A DNA stretch of 19,282 nucleotides from JBKHJZ01 sp046537875 (GCA_046537875.1 JBKHJZ010000046.1:1-19282), one strand, 5' to 3'; positions 1-7,379 are shown, counted from the stretch's first letter. Translations and numbers: made by a program. The notes: generated by a model from the letters alone, not told the origin.

Positions 1-1423
1 AGATGTCGTAGTAGAGCGCGAACTCCCACGGGTGGGGGCGGACGCGCAGGGCGTCGACCTCGTGCTCCCGCTTGTACTCCAACCAGCTCTCGACCAGGTC
101 GTCGGTGAACACGCCACCCGCCTTCAGGAAGTGGTTGTCCTCCTCCAGCGCGTCGAGCACGGCGTCGAGCGACCCGGGCACCTGGGGAACCTTCGCCAGC
201 TCCTCGGGCGGCAGGTCGTAGAGGTCCTTGTCCATCGGGTCGGGCGGCTCGATGCGGTTCTGGATGCCGTCGATCCCCGCCATGAGCATCGCCGAGAACG
301 CCAGGTACGGGTTGCACGACGGGTCTGGGCAGCGGAACTCCAGCCGCTTGGCCTTCGGGCTCTGGCTGTAGAGCGGGATGCGGACTGCCGCCGACCGGTT
401 GCGCTGGCTGTAGAGCAGGTTGACCGGGGCCTCGAAGCCGGGCACCAGGCGCTTGTAGCTGTTGGTGGTCGGGTTGGAGAACGCCAGGATCGCGGGGGCG
501 TGGGTCAGCAGCCCGCCGATGTACCAGCGGCCAACGTCGCTCAGCCCCGCGTAGCCCGCCTCGTCGTAGAACAGCGGCTCACCGCCCTTCCACAGGGACT
601 GGTGGGTGTGCATGCCCGAGCCGTTGTCCTGGAAGACCGGCTTGGGCATGAACGTGACCGTCTTGCCGTACTGGTGTGCCACGTTCTTGATCACGTACTT
701 GTACAGCATCAGCTTGTCGGCCATGCGCGTGATCTCGTCGAAGCGGACGTCGATCTCGGCCTGGCCGGCCGTGCCCACCTCGTGGTGCTGGATCTCGACC
801 TCCACGCCCACCTGCTCGAGCGTGATCATCATCTCGGAGCGCAGGTCCTGGAAGTGGTCGGCCGGCGGCAGGGGGAAGTAGCCCTCCTTGTAGCGCAGCT
901 TGTAGCCGAGGTTGGGATCCTCGTCGCGCGCGGTGTTCCAGAAGCCTTCGACGGAGTCGACCCGGTAGCTGGCCGAGTTCTCGTTCTGGTGGAAGCGGAC
1001 GTCGTCGAAGATGAAGAACTCTGCCTCCGGGCCGATGTAGCACGTGTCGGCGATGCCCGTGGACCGCAGGTGATCGGCCGCCTTGCGCACGACGTAGCGC
1101 GGGTCGCGGCTGTAGGACTCGCCGGTGAGCGGGTCGTGGACGTAGCAGTTGATCGCCAGCGTCTTCCGCGAGCGGAAGGGGTCGACGAACGCGGTGTCGG
1201 CGTCGGGGATCAGGATCATGTCGGATTCCTGGATCTCCTGGAAGCCGCGGATCGACGAGCCGTCGAAGCCGACGCCCTCGTCGAACACCTCGGCCGTGAG
1301 CTGCGAGGCCGGCATCGAGAAGTGCTGCATCAGCCCCGGCAGATCGCAGAAGCGTACGTCGACGACGTCGATGCTCTCGTCGGTGATGAGCTGCAGAACA
1401 TCGTCGGGTGTTCGGTCCTGCAC
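1..1423 (-). CDS. glnA: Glutamine synthetase type I (GSI-beta), stop codon cut by window edge
   Basis: Cytoplasmic dodecameric enzyme that makes glutamine from glutamate, ammonium and ATP. The minus frame from GTG 1423 gives 474 codons ending in Tyr-Tyr-Asp-Ile, with only the T of the next codon in the window. This equals the usual GSI-beta length, so probably only the stop is missing. Visible motifs are FDGSSIRGF, the PEAEFF metal-binding element, GSGMHTHQS, NSYKRLVPGFEAP, and NRSAAVRIP followed by EFRCPDPSCNPYLAF. KDLYDLPPEE places Tyr402 at the site that GlnE adenylylates in the beta class; no glnE lies in the window. GTG is preferred because AGGGAG sits about 6 nt upstream. The gene diverges from a second synthetase across 153 bp that carry a putative GlnR operator. 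The identification is certain; post-translational control by adenylylation is inferred from the family. Confidence 0.97.
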   Translation of the reverse strand, partial: MQDRTPDDVLQLITDESIDVVDVRFCDLPGLMQHFSMPASQLTAEVFDEGVGFDGSSIRGFQEIQESDMILIPDADTAFVDPFRSRKTLAINCYVHDPLTGESYSRDPRYVVRKAADHLRSTGIADTCYIGPEAEFFIFDDVRFHQNENSASYRVDSVEGFWNTARDEDPNLGYKLRYKEGYFPLPPADHFQDLRSEMMITLEQVGVEVEIQHHEVGTAGQAEIDVRFDEITRMADKLMLYKYVIKNVAHQYGKTVTFMPKPVFQDNGSGMHTHQSLWKGGEPLFYDEAGYAGLSDVGRWYIGGLLTHAPAILAFSNPTTNSYKRLVPGFEAPVNLLYSQRNRSAAVRIPLYSQSPKAKRLEFRCPDPSCNPYLAFSAMLMAGIDGIQNRIEPPDPMDKDLYDLPPEELAKVPQVPGSLDAVLDALEEDNHFLKAGGVFTDDLVESWLEYKREHEVDALRVRPHPWEFALYYDI

Positions 1424-1488
1424 TGATGTCTCCCTTCGTCGGGCGCACTGCACCCCGGTCGGATCGCCCGAGACGCTGGCAGCACGCC

Positions 1489-1526
1489 GTTTCCCGGCTG
1501 TTGCCCGGATGTGAACGCAGTGTGAA
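1489..1526 (-). promoter_or_regulatory. Putative GlnR operator: four half-sites at 11-bp pitch
   Basis: Read on the minus strand, the half-sites are TTCAC (1526-1522), TTCAC (1515-1511), GCAAC (1504-1500) and GAAAC (1493-1489), each separated by exactly 6 nt. The actinobacterial GlnR box is described as gTnAc-n6-GaAAc repeated, so the pitch and the T/A/C core positions fit. The array lies between divergent glnA1 and glnA2, and a GlnR-like gene follows glnA2. No clear TAnnnT -10 is visible on either strand of this gap. Binding is inference. Confidence 0.6.
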
Positions 1527-1576
1527 CCACATCACCCCTGGTTGCGAGGCCGCGCGATCCGCCGCAGGATCATTCC

Positions 1577-2920
1577 ATGGAGAGCACCGAGCGCCAGCGC
1601 GAGTACGTCCGCCGCACCGTCGAGGAGCGTGGCGTGCGGATGATCCGCCTCTGGTTCACCGACGTGCTGGGGCAGTTGAAGTCGTTCGCCATCTCGCCCG
1701 TCGAGCTGGAGACCGCCTTCGACGAGGGGATGCGCTTCGACGGCTCGTCGATCGACGGGTTCAGCCGCGTCCAGGAGTCCGACGTGCTGGCCAAGCCCGA
1801 TCCCAACAGCTTCGAGATCCTCCCGTGGGCCGACGGCGTCAACACGTCGGCCCGGATGTTCTGCGACATCGACAACATCGACGGCAGCCCGTTCGAAGGG
1901 GACCCCCGCCAGGTGCTGCGCCGGAACCTCGACCGGGCCCGGGAGCGCGGCTTCAGCTTCTACGCCGCACCGGAGATGGAGTTCTTCTACTTCTCCGACG
2001 GAGACCCGTCGCACCGACCGCAACCGCTCGACCAGGCGTCCTACTTCGATCTGACCACCGCCGACGTGGCGAGCGACCTGCGCCAGCGGACGATCCACAC
2101 CCTCGAGTCGATGGGCATCCCCGTCGAGTACAGCCACCACGAGGATGCCCCCAGCCAGCACGAGATCGACCTGCGCTACACCGACGCCCTGGCGATGGCC
2201 GACAACGTGATGACGTTCCGCCTCGTCGTGAAGGAGGTGGCCCTGGAGGCGGGGGTGCACGCCACGTTCATGCCGAAGCCGCTGGTGGGTGTGCAGGGTT
2301 CGGGCATGCACACGCACTTCTCGCTGTTCGAGGGCGACACGAACGCGTTCTACGACCCGGGCGACGAGCTGAACCTGTCGAAGGTGGCCCGGGGCTTCAT
2401 CGCCGGACTGCTGCACCACGCCAAGGAGATCACCGCGGTCACCAACCAGTGGGTGAACTCCTACAAGCGGTTGGTCATCGGCTACGAGGCGCCGATCTAC
2501 ACGTCGTGGGCCCGCAACAACCGGTCGGTGATCGTGAACATCCCGCCGATCAAGCGGGGCAAGTCCGAGGGCGCTCGCATCGAGTTCCGGGCGCCCGATC
2601 CGGCGTGCAACCCGTACCTGGCGTTCTCGGTGATCCTGTCCGCGGGGCTGAAGGGCATCGAGGAGGGCTACGAGCTGCCCGACGAGACCGCGGTGAACCT
2701 CTACCAGCTCACGGCCGAGGAGCGCATGGCCGAGGGGATAGAGACGCTCCCGCAGTCGCTGTCCGACGCCCTCGACGCGATGGAGCGGTCGGAGCTCGTG
2801 GCCGAGGCGCTCGGCGAGCACGTCTTCGAGTGGTTCATCAGGAACAAGCGAACCGAGTGGATGGACTACAAGACGCAGGTCAGCCAGTTCGAGCTCGACC
2901 GCTATCTGACCCGCCTCTGA
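1577..2920 (+). CDS. glnA2: Second glutamine synthetase family protein (GlnA2-like)
   Basis: Type I glutamine synthetase fold, 447 aa, about 27 residues shorter than the divergent glnA1 product and matching the GlnA2 class of actinobacteria (about 446 aa in M. tuberculosis). FDGSSIDGF, APEMEFFYF, HEDAPSQHEIDLRY, GSGMHTHFSLF, NSYKRLVIGYEAP, NNRSVIVNIP and IEFRAPDPACNPYLAFS cover the ATP, metal and glutamate sites. The usual Pro of KRLVPG is Ile here. Tyr376 lies in NLYQLTAEER at the position of the adenylylation tyrosine, but the surrounding sequence differs from the classic site. It may be a true glutamine synthetase or, as reported for some Streptomyces paralogues, a gamma-glutamylpolyamine synthetase; the sequence alone does not decide. 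ATG 1577 has AGGA about 7 nt upstream. A GlnR-like gene follows after 47 bp, probably co-transcribed. Confidence 0.93.
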   Translation: MESTERQREYVRRTVEERGVRMIRLWFTDVLGQLKSFAISPVELETAFDEGMRFDGSSIDGFSRVQESDVLAKPDPNSFEILPWADGVNTSARMFCDIDNIDGSPFEGDPRQVLRRNLDRARERGFSFYAAPEMEFFYFSDGDPSHRPQPLDQASYFDLTTADVASDLRQRTIHTLESMGIPVEYSHHEDAPSQHEIDLRYTDALAMADNVMTFRLVVKEVALEAGVHATFMPKPLVGVQGSGMHTHFSLFEGDTNAFYDPGDELNLSKVARGFIAGLLHHAKEITAVTNQWVNSYKRLVIGYEAPIYTSWARNNRSVIVNIPPIKRGKSEGARIEFRAPDPACNPYLAFSVILSAGLKGIEEGYELPDETAVNLYQLTAEERMAEGIETLPQSLSDALDAMERSELVAEALGEHVFEWFIRNKRTEWMDYKTQVSQFELDRYLTRL

Positions 2921-2967
2921 CCCTCTCCGACCCCCCGTGACCCGCTGGGCGACACCGTGACCGACCG

Positions 2968-3648
2968 ATGGACCCGCTGCTGATCCACCCCGATCCTGCC
3001 CCGCCCGAGCTCGCGCAGGCGCTCGACCTCGGCGGTTACGCGTGGAAGGCGGTGGGTGACGAGCACGCCGCGGCGCGCGACGAGCCGGACGAGGGGTGGG
3101 CGGGTGCGATCGTGGTGGCGGCGATCGACCCCGACCGGAGCTTCGCCCTCTGCCGGGCGTTGCGCAAGCGTGACCTCCCCCTGGAGCCGCTGCTCCTGCT
3201 GGTGTCCGGGGCCCAGCTGGGTGACCTGGAGCTGCGCGAGGAGCTGTTCGACGACTTCTGCCTCTACCCGTTCCAGCCGCTCGAGCTGGAGGCGCGGCTG
3301 AAGCACCTGTTCTGGCGGACCGGCCGCGGCACCCGGCCCGAGCTGGTGGAGTACGGGCCGCTGGTGCTGAACCTGGAGACCTATCAGGCCGCGATGGACG
3401 GCGTCCCGCTCGACCTCACGTACATGGAGTACGAGCTGCTGAAGTTCCTGGCGTCGCACCCGGGCCGGGTGTTCACACGGGAGACCCTGCTCAGCCGGGT
3501 GTGGGGGTACGAGTACTACGGCGGCGCCCGGACCGTCGACGTCCACATCCGGCGGCTCCGGGCCAAGCTCGGCGAGGAGCACGCCAACCTGATCCAGACG
3601 GTGCGGTCGGTGGGCTACCGGTTCGGCCAGAGCCGCTGGAGCGCCTGA
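2968..3648 (+). CDS. glnR: GlnR-like OmpR-family orphan response regulator with pseudo-receiver
   Basis: 226-aa regulator. Residues 1-115 form a degenerate receiver and residues 125-220 an OmpR-type winged helix. The DNA-binding part is textbook: LDLTYMEYELLKFLASHPG, GRVFTRETLLSRVWGYEYYG, RTVDVHIRRLRAKLG and IQTVRSVGYRF. It closely resembles mycobacterial GlnR as I recall that protein. At the end of beta-3 (AGAIVVAAID) the phospho-acceptor position is Ala51, and the acidic pair and conserved lysine of working receivers are not evident, as expected for GlnR, which acts without a partner kinase. No histidine kinase is adjacent. Placement 47 bp after glnA2 and near a four-box array in the glnA1/glnA2 gap supports a role as global nitrogen regulator. 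It could be another OmpR regulator, but context and sequence agree. Confidence 0.82.
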   Translation: MDPLLIHPDPAPPELAQALDLGGYAWKAVGDEHAAARDEPDEGWAGAIVVAAIDPDRSFALCRALRKRDLPLEPLLLLVSGAQLGDLELREELFDDFCLYPFQPLELEARLKHLFWRTGRGTRPELVEYGPLVLNLETYQAAMDGVPLDLTYMEYELLKFLASHPGRVFTRETLLSRVWGYEYYGGARTVDVHIRRLRAKLGEEHANLIQTVRSVGYRFGQSRWSA

Positions 3649-3750
3649 ACAGAGCCGCTGAGCCTCGGAGCGAGTACCGGGCCGAGCGCTGGTGCCGAGG
3701 GCCGCGATGGCGGAGACGGCCTCCGTGTCACAGTGCGCTGCAACAGTCTG

Positions 3751-4384
3751 CTACCGACGTTCCGTGCGCCTCGCTGCGACGTAGACAGGGGTGAGATAGG
3801 GCCGCTCCCTCGACGTCGAGGACGTAGGGCGGTGGGGCGTCCGGACCATCCGTGTCCTGGGTGTCGAGGAGCTCGGGGGCCAGGCGTCGCAGGATCGGGG
3901 TGAGCGCGTCACGGAAGGGATCAGGGCGGCTGTGGTCACCGAAGTAGGTCCACCACAGCGCCATCGAGCCGCCGTCTCGAAGGAGTTGAGCGCACCGTCG
4001 GAGCCCGACATCCGTAGGGATCCAGTGAAAGCAGGTTGCGGCCGCTACCAGGTCGAACGTCGCAAGAGGCAGAGTCGCCTCCTCGAACGCTGCGACGATG
4101 ACCTCGAGGTCCTGACCGTGGTGGTTGCGGCGGAGCCGATGTGCGAGCTCTGGGCTCAGCTCCACGCCGGTGACCGACGCGCCGAGTTCGAGAAGGCAAC
4201 GGGTCGCCTGTCCGGTACCCGGGCCGATCTCGAGAGCCTGTGCACCGGGCGCCAGCCCGCATCGGTCGCGGAGCAGCTGGTATACCCGCTCCGGGTACCC
4301 GGGCCGGCCGATGTCGTACGCCGAAACGTCGTCGCCGAAGAGCGCTCGGCGGTCGCGGTGGCGGATGAAGAAGTCATCGCCCAC
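3751..4384 (-). pseudogene. Class I SAM-dependent methyltransferase, internally deleted and frameshifted
   Basis: The open part encodes a trans-aconitate-methyltransferase-like Rossmann enzyme: FIRHRDRRALFG, YDIGRPGYPERVYQLL, motif I ALEIGPGTGQATR, VTGVELSPELAHRLR, FDLVAAATCFHWIPTDVG and the GGSMALWW strand. After PPPYVLDVE the frame runs into about 25 unrelated residues and stops at 3728. The adjacent minus frame across the same DNA reads RERPYLTPVYVAARRTERR and stops at 3751, which looks like the native C-terminus of this family. The segment normally between these points (roughly 50-70 residues in relatives, from memory) is gone, so a deletion not divisible by three is inferred near 3809-3820, at the palindrome CTCGACGTCGAG. 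The start is uncertain: GTG 4384 gives the natural N-terminus, but no strong ribosome site is visible. Wobble positions are less GC-rich than in neighbouring genes. The substrate is unknown. Confidence 0.78.
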
Positions 4385-4512
4385 GCAGTCATTGTCGCGT
4401 TGCTTTGATCGCCGGCTGTGCAACCCTGTCAGACCGTCCTTCGCCACCTCGAAGGGCGGTGAGGCAGGCAGCGAAGTCGGCTCCGACCCCCAGCGGGATG
4501 CTCCAGCGCTTG

Positions 4513-4518
4513 TAGTGT
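4513..4518 (+). promoter_or_regulatory. -10 element TAGTGT for a leaderless start
   Basis: TAGTGT ends 7 nt before GTG 4526, where a transcript would begin at or next to the start codon. No Shine-Dalgarno sequence is present and no clear -35 is visible. Confidence 0.5.
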
Positions 4519-4525
4519 CGCAGTC

Positions 4526-5038
4526 GTGGCCGCCGCCGACAGGGACCCCGAGATACGTCGCGCTCGTGAGTCCCGGTGGCTCGTCGGAGCCACCATCGGC
4601 CTCGTCCTCGTCGGGATCGTCATCGGGCGTTGGCTGGTGACACCCTTCGACGACTGGGTTCCGCTCGCCCCTCGGGCGGACCTCCCTGCCGAGGTCGATC
4701 CGAACGAGCTCCCCCAGTCCGCCCGCTTCGCGTGCCCGGCGGTCCTCTGGGGCAGCGGGTCGCCCGAAGCGACGCAGCAGGCCACCGAGGCTCTGGAGAT
4801 GCAGGACCTGACCCGCGAGCCGTGCGTCGACGCCTCGCGACAACACCGTGCGATCGCGGTCGTCGATCTGGCGGTGCTGGGTGCCGCCGCGGTGGCGGTC
4901 GTGCTCGTCGTGCGGCGGCGCCGCCGGGGCGAAGGGGAGAGCATGGAGCCGGTGACCCCGGCTGCGTCAGACGATTCGGTGATCCCCGATCGAGCTGGGC
5001 AGCCGGGAGCGCCACGCGAGCTCAGCGGTTCAGCGTGA
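4526..5038 (+). CDS. Two-helix membrane protein of unknown function
   Basis: I do not recognise a named family. The 170-aa product has a charged N-terminus, a hydrophobic helix at about 18-38, an extracytoplasmic stretch of about 70 residues, a second helix at about 109-129, then an arginine stop-transfer run and a polar tail. The outer segment carries two cysteines, Cys70 in FACPAVLWGS and Cys100 in REPCVD, which could form a disulfide outside the cytoplasm. The start is GTG 4526, with TAGTGT 7 nt upstream, consistent with leaderless translation. Its last 17 bp overlap the end of a convergent 52-codon gene. It diverges from the methyltransferase pseudogene. Coding is supported by the clean TM/loop/TM pattern, but function cannot be assigned. 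Confidence 0.65.
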   Translation: MAAADRDPEIRRARESRWLVGATIGLVLVGIVIGRWLVTPFDDWVPLAPRADLPAEVDPNELPQSARFACPAVLWGSGSPEATQQATEALEMQDLTREPCVDASRQHRAIAVVDLAVLGAAAVAVVLVVRRRRRGEGESMEPVTPAASDDSVIPDRAGQPGAPRELSGSA

Positions 5039-5180
5039 CCAGCTCGCTGCCCTCGTGGCGCGCCTCGGCGTCGCTGGTGAGCGACCAGCCGAGCAACGCG
5101 GCCAGGACCGACATCGAGATCAGGAACACCACCGGGATGCCGACGACGAGGACGAGCACGATGAGGACGGCGCCGATCAT
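5022..5180 (-). CDS. Small single-pass membrane protein, 52 aa
   Basis: ATG 5180 opens a 52-codon frame: an N-terminal hydrophobic helix (about residues 3-31, rich in Val, Leu and Ile with one Pro), then a short polar tail DAEARHEGSELVTLNR. It starts 7 nt after the ridA stop (5188-5190), so the two are probably one transcript and may be translationally coupled. The tail looks conserved-protein-like, and I recall similar endings (EGSEL...LN) in small actinobacterial proteins, but cannot confirm this. The 3' end overlaps the convergent membrane-protein gene by 17 bp. Function is unknown. Confidence 0.6.
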   Translation of the reverse strand: MIGAVLIVLVLVVGIPVVFLISMSVLAALLGWSLTSDAEARHEGSELVTLNR

Positions 5181-5187
5181 GCCGCCA

Positions 5188-5547
5188 TCATCGCCCGACG
5201 TGCGCCCACGCCTCCACTTCGACGAGCGCCCCGAGCGGTAGGTCGGCCACGCCGATGGCCGAGCGTGCGGGCCGATGGTCGCCGAAGCACTCGACGTACG
5301 TCTCGTTCATCGCCGGGTAGTCGCTCATGTGCTGGAGGAACACGGTGGTCTTGACCACGTCGGTCAGGCCGGCGCCCTCGGTGGCGAGCTGCGCCGCGAG
5401 GTTGGCGATCGCCTGGCGCAGCTCCCCGGGCACGCCGCCGCCGACCAGGCGGCCGTCGGCGATGCCCACCTGTCCCGAGACGACCAGCCAGTCTCCGGCC
5501 CGCACGATCGGGGTGTACGGGCCGACGGGCTTCGCGGGCGAGCTCAT
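5188..5547 (-). CDS. ridA: RidA/YjgF family imine deaminase
   Basis: A 119-aa Rid-family protein, normally a cytosolic trimer that hydrolyses reactive enamine/imine intermediates of PLP enzymes. GPYTPIVRAGDWLVVSGQVG is the N-terminal signature. HRPARSAIGVADLPLGALVE carries the substrate-binding arginine (Arg95, equivalent to Arg105 of E. coli RidA), and Glu112 in VEVEAW matches the conserved glutamate. Length is somewhat short but complete for the family. ATG 5547 has TACGGT 8 nt upstream, so the message is probably leaderless. A 52-codon membrane-protein gene follows after 7 nt, and the Fe-S/Mo fusion gene ends 80 bp upstream on the same strand. In M. tuberculosis a RidA gene (Rv3678c) adjoins the BagAB ATPases; here it is some 10 kb away from that pair. 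Confidence 0.92.
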   Translation of the reverse strand: MSSPAKPVGPYTPIVRAGDWLVVSGQVGIADGRLVGGGVPGELRQAIANLAAQLATEGAGLTDVVKTTVFLQHMSDYPAMNETYVECFGDHRPARSAIGVADLPLGALVEVEAWAHVGR

Positions 5548-5555
5548 GCCGGCCG

Positions 5556-5561
5556 ACCGTA
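5556..5561 (-). promoter_or_regulatory. -10 element TACGGT for ridA
   Basis: On the minus strand TACGGT ends 8 nt before ATG 5547. No Shine-Dalgarno sequence is seen, which suggests a leaderless message. Confidence 0.5.
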
Positions 5562-5627
5562 CTTCGTCGGCGAGGGCCGCAGCCCGGCCACCGGGGTCCC
5601 GGTCTCGGGAACGCCCGGGCCGGGCGG

Positions 5628-7301
5628 TCAGCGGGGGAGGGTCCCGGTCGGCCAGGCGGGGGGCGTCCCCTGGACCAACCAGGCGGCGGCCGCGACCGCG
5701 GCGAACACCGCGTCCGACCCGTTGACCGGCGGCCCGTCGTCGGGGGCGACCTCCACGTCGACCGGTGGCGTGTCGACCGCCCGGAGCACCCCGAAGCTGC
5801 GGATCGTCAGGTCGTGGACCTCACCCGACCCGTCCACGGCGAGGCCCTCGCTGCACACCCAGCCGAGGCCCATGTGCGCCGCCCCCACGCAGTACGAGCG
5901 CAGGGCGATCTCGTCGAGGGGGTCACCGCACGCCACCCGGACCGACACCCGCGGGTCGTCGCCCAGGCGCACCGTGGCATCGGCGGTCGCCCCGTCCGGC
6001 GAGGTGAGCGTCACGCGCGCCTCTTCGCCCGCTCCCGCCGTCGTGGCCCGACGCACCCCCGGCGTCGCCGCCTCGACCCCTTCGGGGTCGCGGCTGGTCG
6101 TCCCCAGCGCCGCCGCACCGGTGGAGAGCACCAGCGCCTCGGCCCACCCCGCGGCGCGGATGCCGGCCGACGTCGGTGGCCCGGGCACGTCGACCTCCTC
6201 GACCGCGATGCCGGGGGCGACGGTCGCGATCGCGTCGGCGATCCCCGGGGTGCGCACCACCCGGATCACACCTGTTCCGTCGGCCCGAACACCGGCAGAC
6301 ATTGGCGGGCGCTTCGCCCCCAGGCGCACCGCGTCCTCCCGGGCGAGCACCACGCGCACCGGGCGGTCGTGGCGGTCGGCGAGCTCGCGGGCCGCGCCGG
6401 TCACGACCGAGCCGAGCTTGCCGCCGAACGCTCCCCCGTTGGCCAGCGGCGATGCCGGCTCGCCGCCGGGGAGGCACCACGACGCGTCGACCTCCAGGTA
6501 CGCGGGCTCCACCCAGGTGGTGCGCAGCGTCAGGTCCCAGGCGCCGGGCGGGACCCCCAGCGGGTGGCACAGCTCGGCGGTCGTCCGGCGCCCCTGAACC
6601 TTCCCGGCCGCGGTGCGTGCCTCGGCCAGCGTCTCTCCGGTGGCCCACCCGCCTCGCCCGTCCGGCACCGCGACGAGCGCCTCGCCGGGCGCCCGGTCGT
6701 CGGCGAAGCCTCCGCGACCGAGGGCCACCTCGGGCCCCACCCGCTGGGGTGTGCGGCCCTCGATGGCAGCGCGCCGCGCGGCCCGGTCGAGATCCCGGGC
6801 GGCTGCCGGCGCCCGCCCCGGACCCGCCCCGTCGCCGGTGGCGAGCCGCCAGGCGTCGAGGATTGTGCGCCAGCCCGTGCAGCGGCAGAGATGGGCGAGG
6901 AGGGCCTGCTCGACCGCCGCCCCGTCGTCGGGTCCGGCGCCCTTCGCCCGCAGCCCCGCCAGCCGCATCACGATGCCCGGCGTGCAGAAGCCGCACTGGC
7001 TCGCGCCGGCGGTGCAGAAGGCGTCGCCCCACGTGTCGCGCTCGTGCTCGTCGAGGCCGTCGAGCGTGGTGATGGTCCGTCCCCGCACCCGCCGGGCCGG
7101 GGTCACGCACGCGACGCGTGGTTGGCCGTCGACCAGGACCGTGCAGCAGCCGCACTGGCCCTGCGGCGAGCAGCCGTCCTTCGGTGACCGCACGCCGAGC
7201 CGCTCGCGGAGCACGTCGAGGAGGCTCTCGCCCGCGTCCGGCACCTCGACCGGCCGGCCGTCGACCGTGAAGGCGAGCGGGGGTCGTCCGGCGGGAGACA
7301 C
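5628..7301 (-). CDS. Compact fusion of [2Fe-2S] subunit with shortened molybdenum hydroxylase domain
   Basis: This 557-aa protein joins two parts of the xanthine dehydrogenase/CO dehydrogenase family. Residues 1-155 are a complete two-cluster iron-sulfur subunit: Cys44, 50, 52/53 and 65 in the ferredoxin-like fold (DGCSPQGQCGCCTVLVDG), then Cys103, 106, 139 and 141 (QCGFCTPG and LCRCTGWRTI) in the all-helical domain. The rest resembles the molybdopterin subunit: a hammerhead-like part, WVEPAYLEVDASW, GGAFGGK (289-295), VRVVLAREDAVRLGAKRPPM, and a C-terminal SYCVGAAHMGLGWVCSEGL block. It is only about 390 residues against roughly 700-780 for a normal Mo subunit, and no FAD domain is present. 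Where the catalytic Glu (GEPP) is expected it reads DDGPPVNGS. GTG 7301 is chosen because TATCCT lies 7 nt upstream; GTG 7337 is also in frame. Substrate and activity are unknown. Confidence 0.85.
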   Translation of the reverse strand: MSPAGRPPLAFTVDGRPVEVPDAGESLLDVLRERLGVRSPKDGCSPQGQCGCCTVLVDGQPRVACVTPARRVRGRTITTLDGLDEHERDTWGDAFCTAGASQCGFCTPGIVMRLAGLRAKGAGPDDGAAVEQALLAHLCRCTGWRTILDAWRLATGDGAGPGRAPAAARDLDRAARRAAIEGRTPQRVGPEVALGRGGFADDRAPGEALVAVPDGRGGWATGETLAEARTAAGKVQGRRTTAELCHPLGVPPGAWDLTLRTTWVEPAYLEVDASWCLPGGEPASPLANGGAFGGKLGSVVTGAARELADRHDRPVRVVLAREDAVRLGAKRPPMSAGVRADGTGVIRVVRTPGIADAIATVAPGIAVEEVDVPGPPTSAGIRAAGWAEALVLSTGAAALGTTSRDPEGVEAATPGVRRATTAGAGEEARVTLTSPDGATADATVRLGDDPRVSVRVACGDPLDEIALRSYCVGAAHMGLGWVCSEGLAVDGSGEVHDLTIRSFGVLRAVDTPPVDVEVAPDDGPPVNGSDAVFAAVAAAAWLVQGTPPAWPTGTLPR

Positions 7302-7308
7302 GAGGCCG

Positions 7309-7314
7309 AGGATA
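7309..7314 (-). promoter_or_regulatory. -10 element TATCCT for the Fe-S/Mo fusion gene
   Basis: TATCCT on the minus strand ends 7 nt before GTG 7301 and decides that start over the in-frame GTG 7337. The -35 region lies within the adjacent nested hairpin. Confidence 0.5.
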
Positions 7315-7318
7315 GGGC

Positions 7319-7379
7319 CGGCCCCCGGAGCGCCCACCAGCCGGGCCGGCGGTCGCAGGCGCCGCCGGACCGGGGGCCG
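7319..7379 (-). terminator. Nested hairpin between propeller gene and Fe-S/Mo fusion gene
   Basis: The outer stem is CGGCCCCCGG (7319-7328) with CCGGGGGCCG (7370-7379), perfect over 10 bp. The inner stem is CCGGCGG (7346-7352) with CCGCCGG (7362-7368), 9-nt loop. It sits about 35 nt after the propeller gene's stop and has no T-run, so a GC-rich actinobacterial terminator or a promoter-proximal operator are both possible. Confidence 0.45.

Noticed and set aside
32..1426. Long plus-strand open frame across the first synthetase gene
   Set aside because: It is antisense to glnA1, whose minus frame carries all glutamine synthetase motifs. High GC keeps the opposite strand open.
5814..7187. Long plus-strand open frame opposite the Fe-S/Mo fusion gene
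   Set aside because: Arg/Pro/Gly-rich shadow; the minus strand shows clear Fe-S cysteine motifs.
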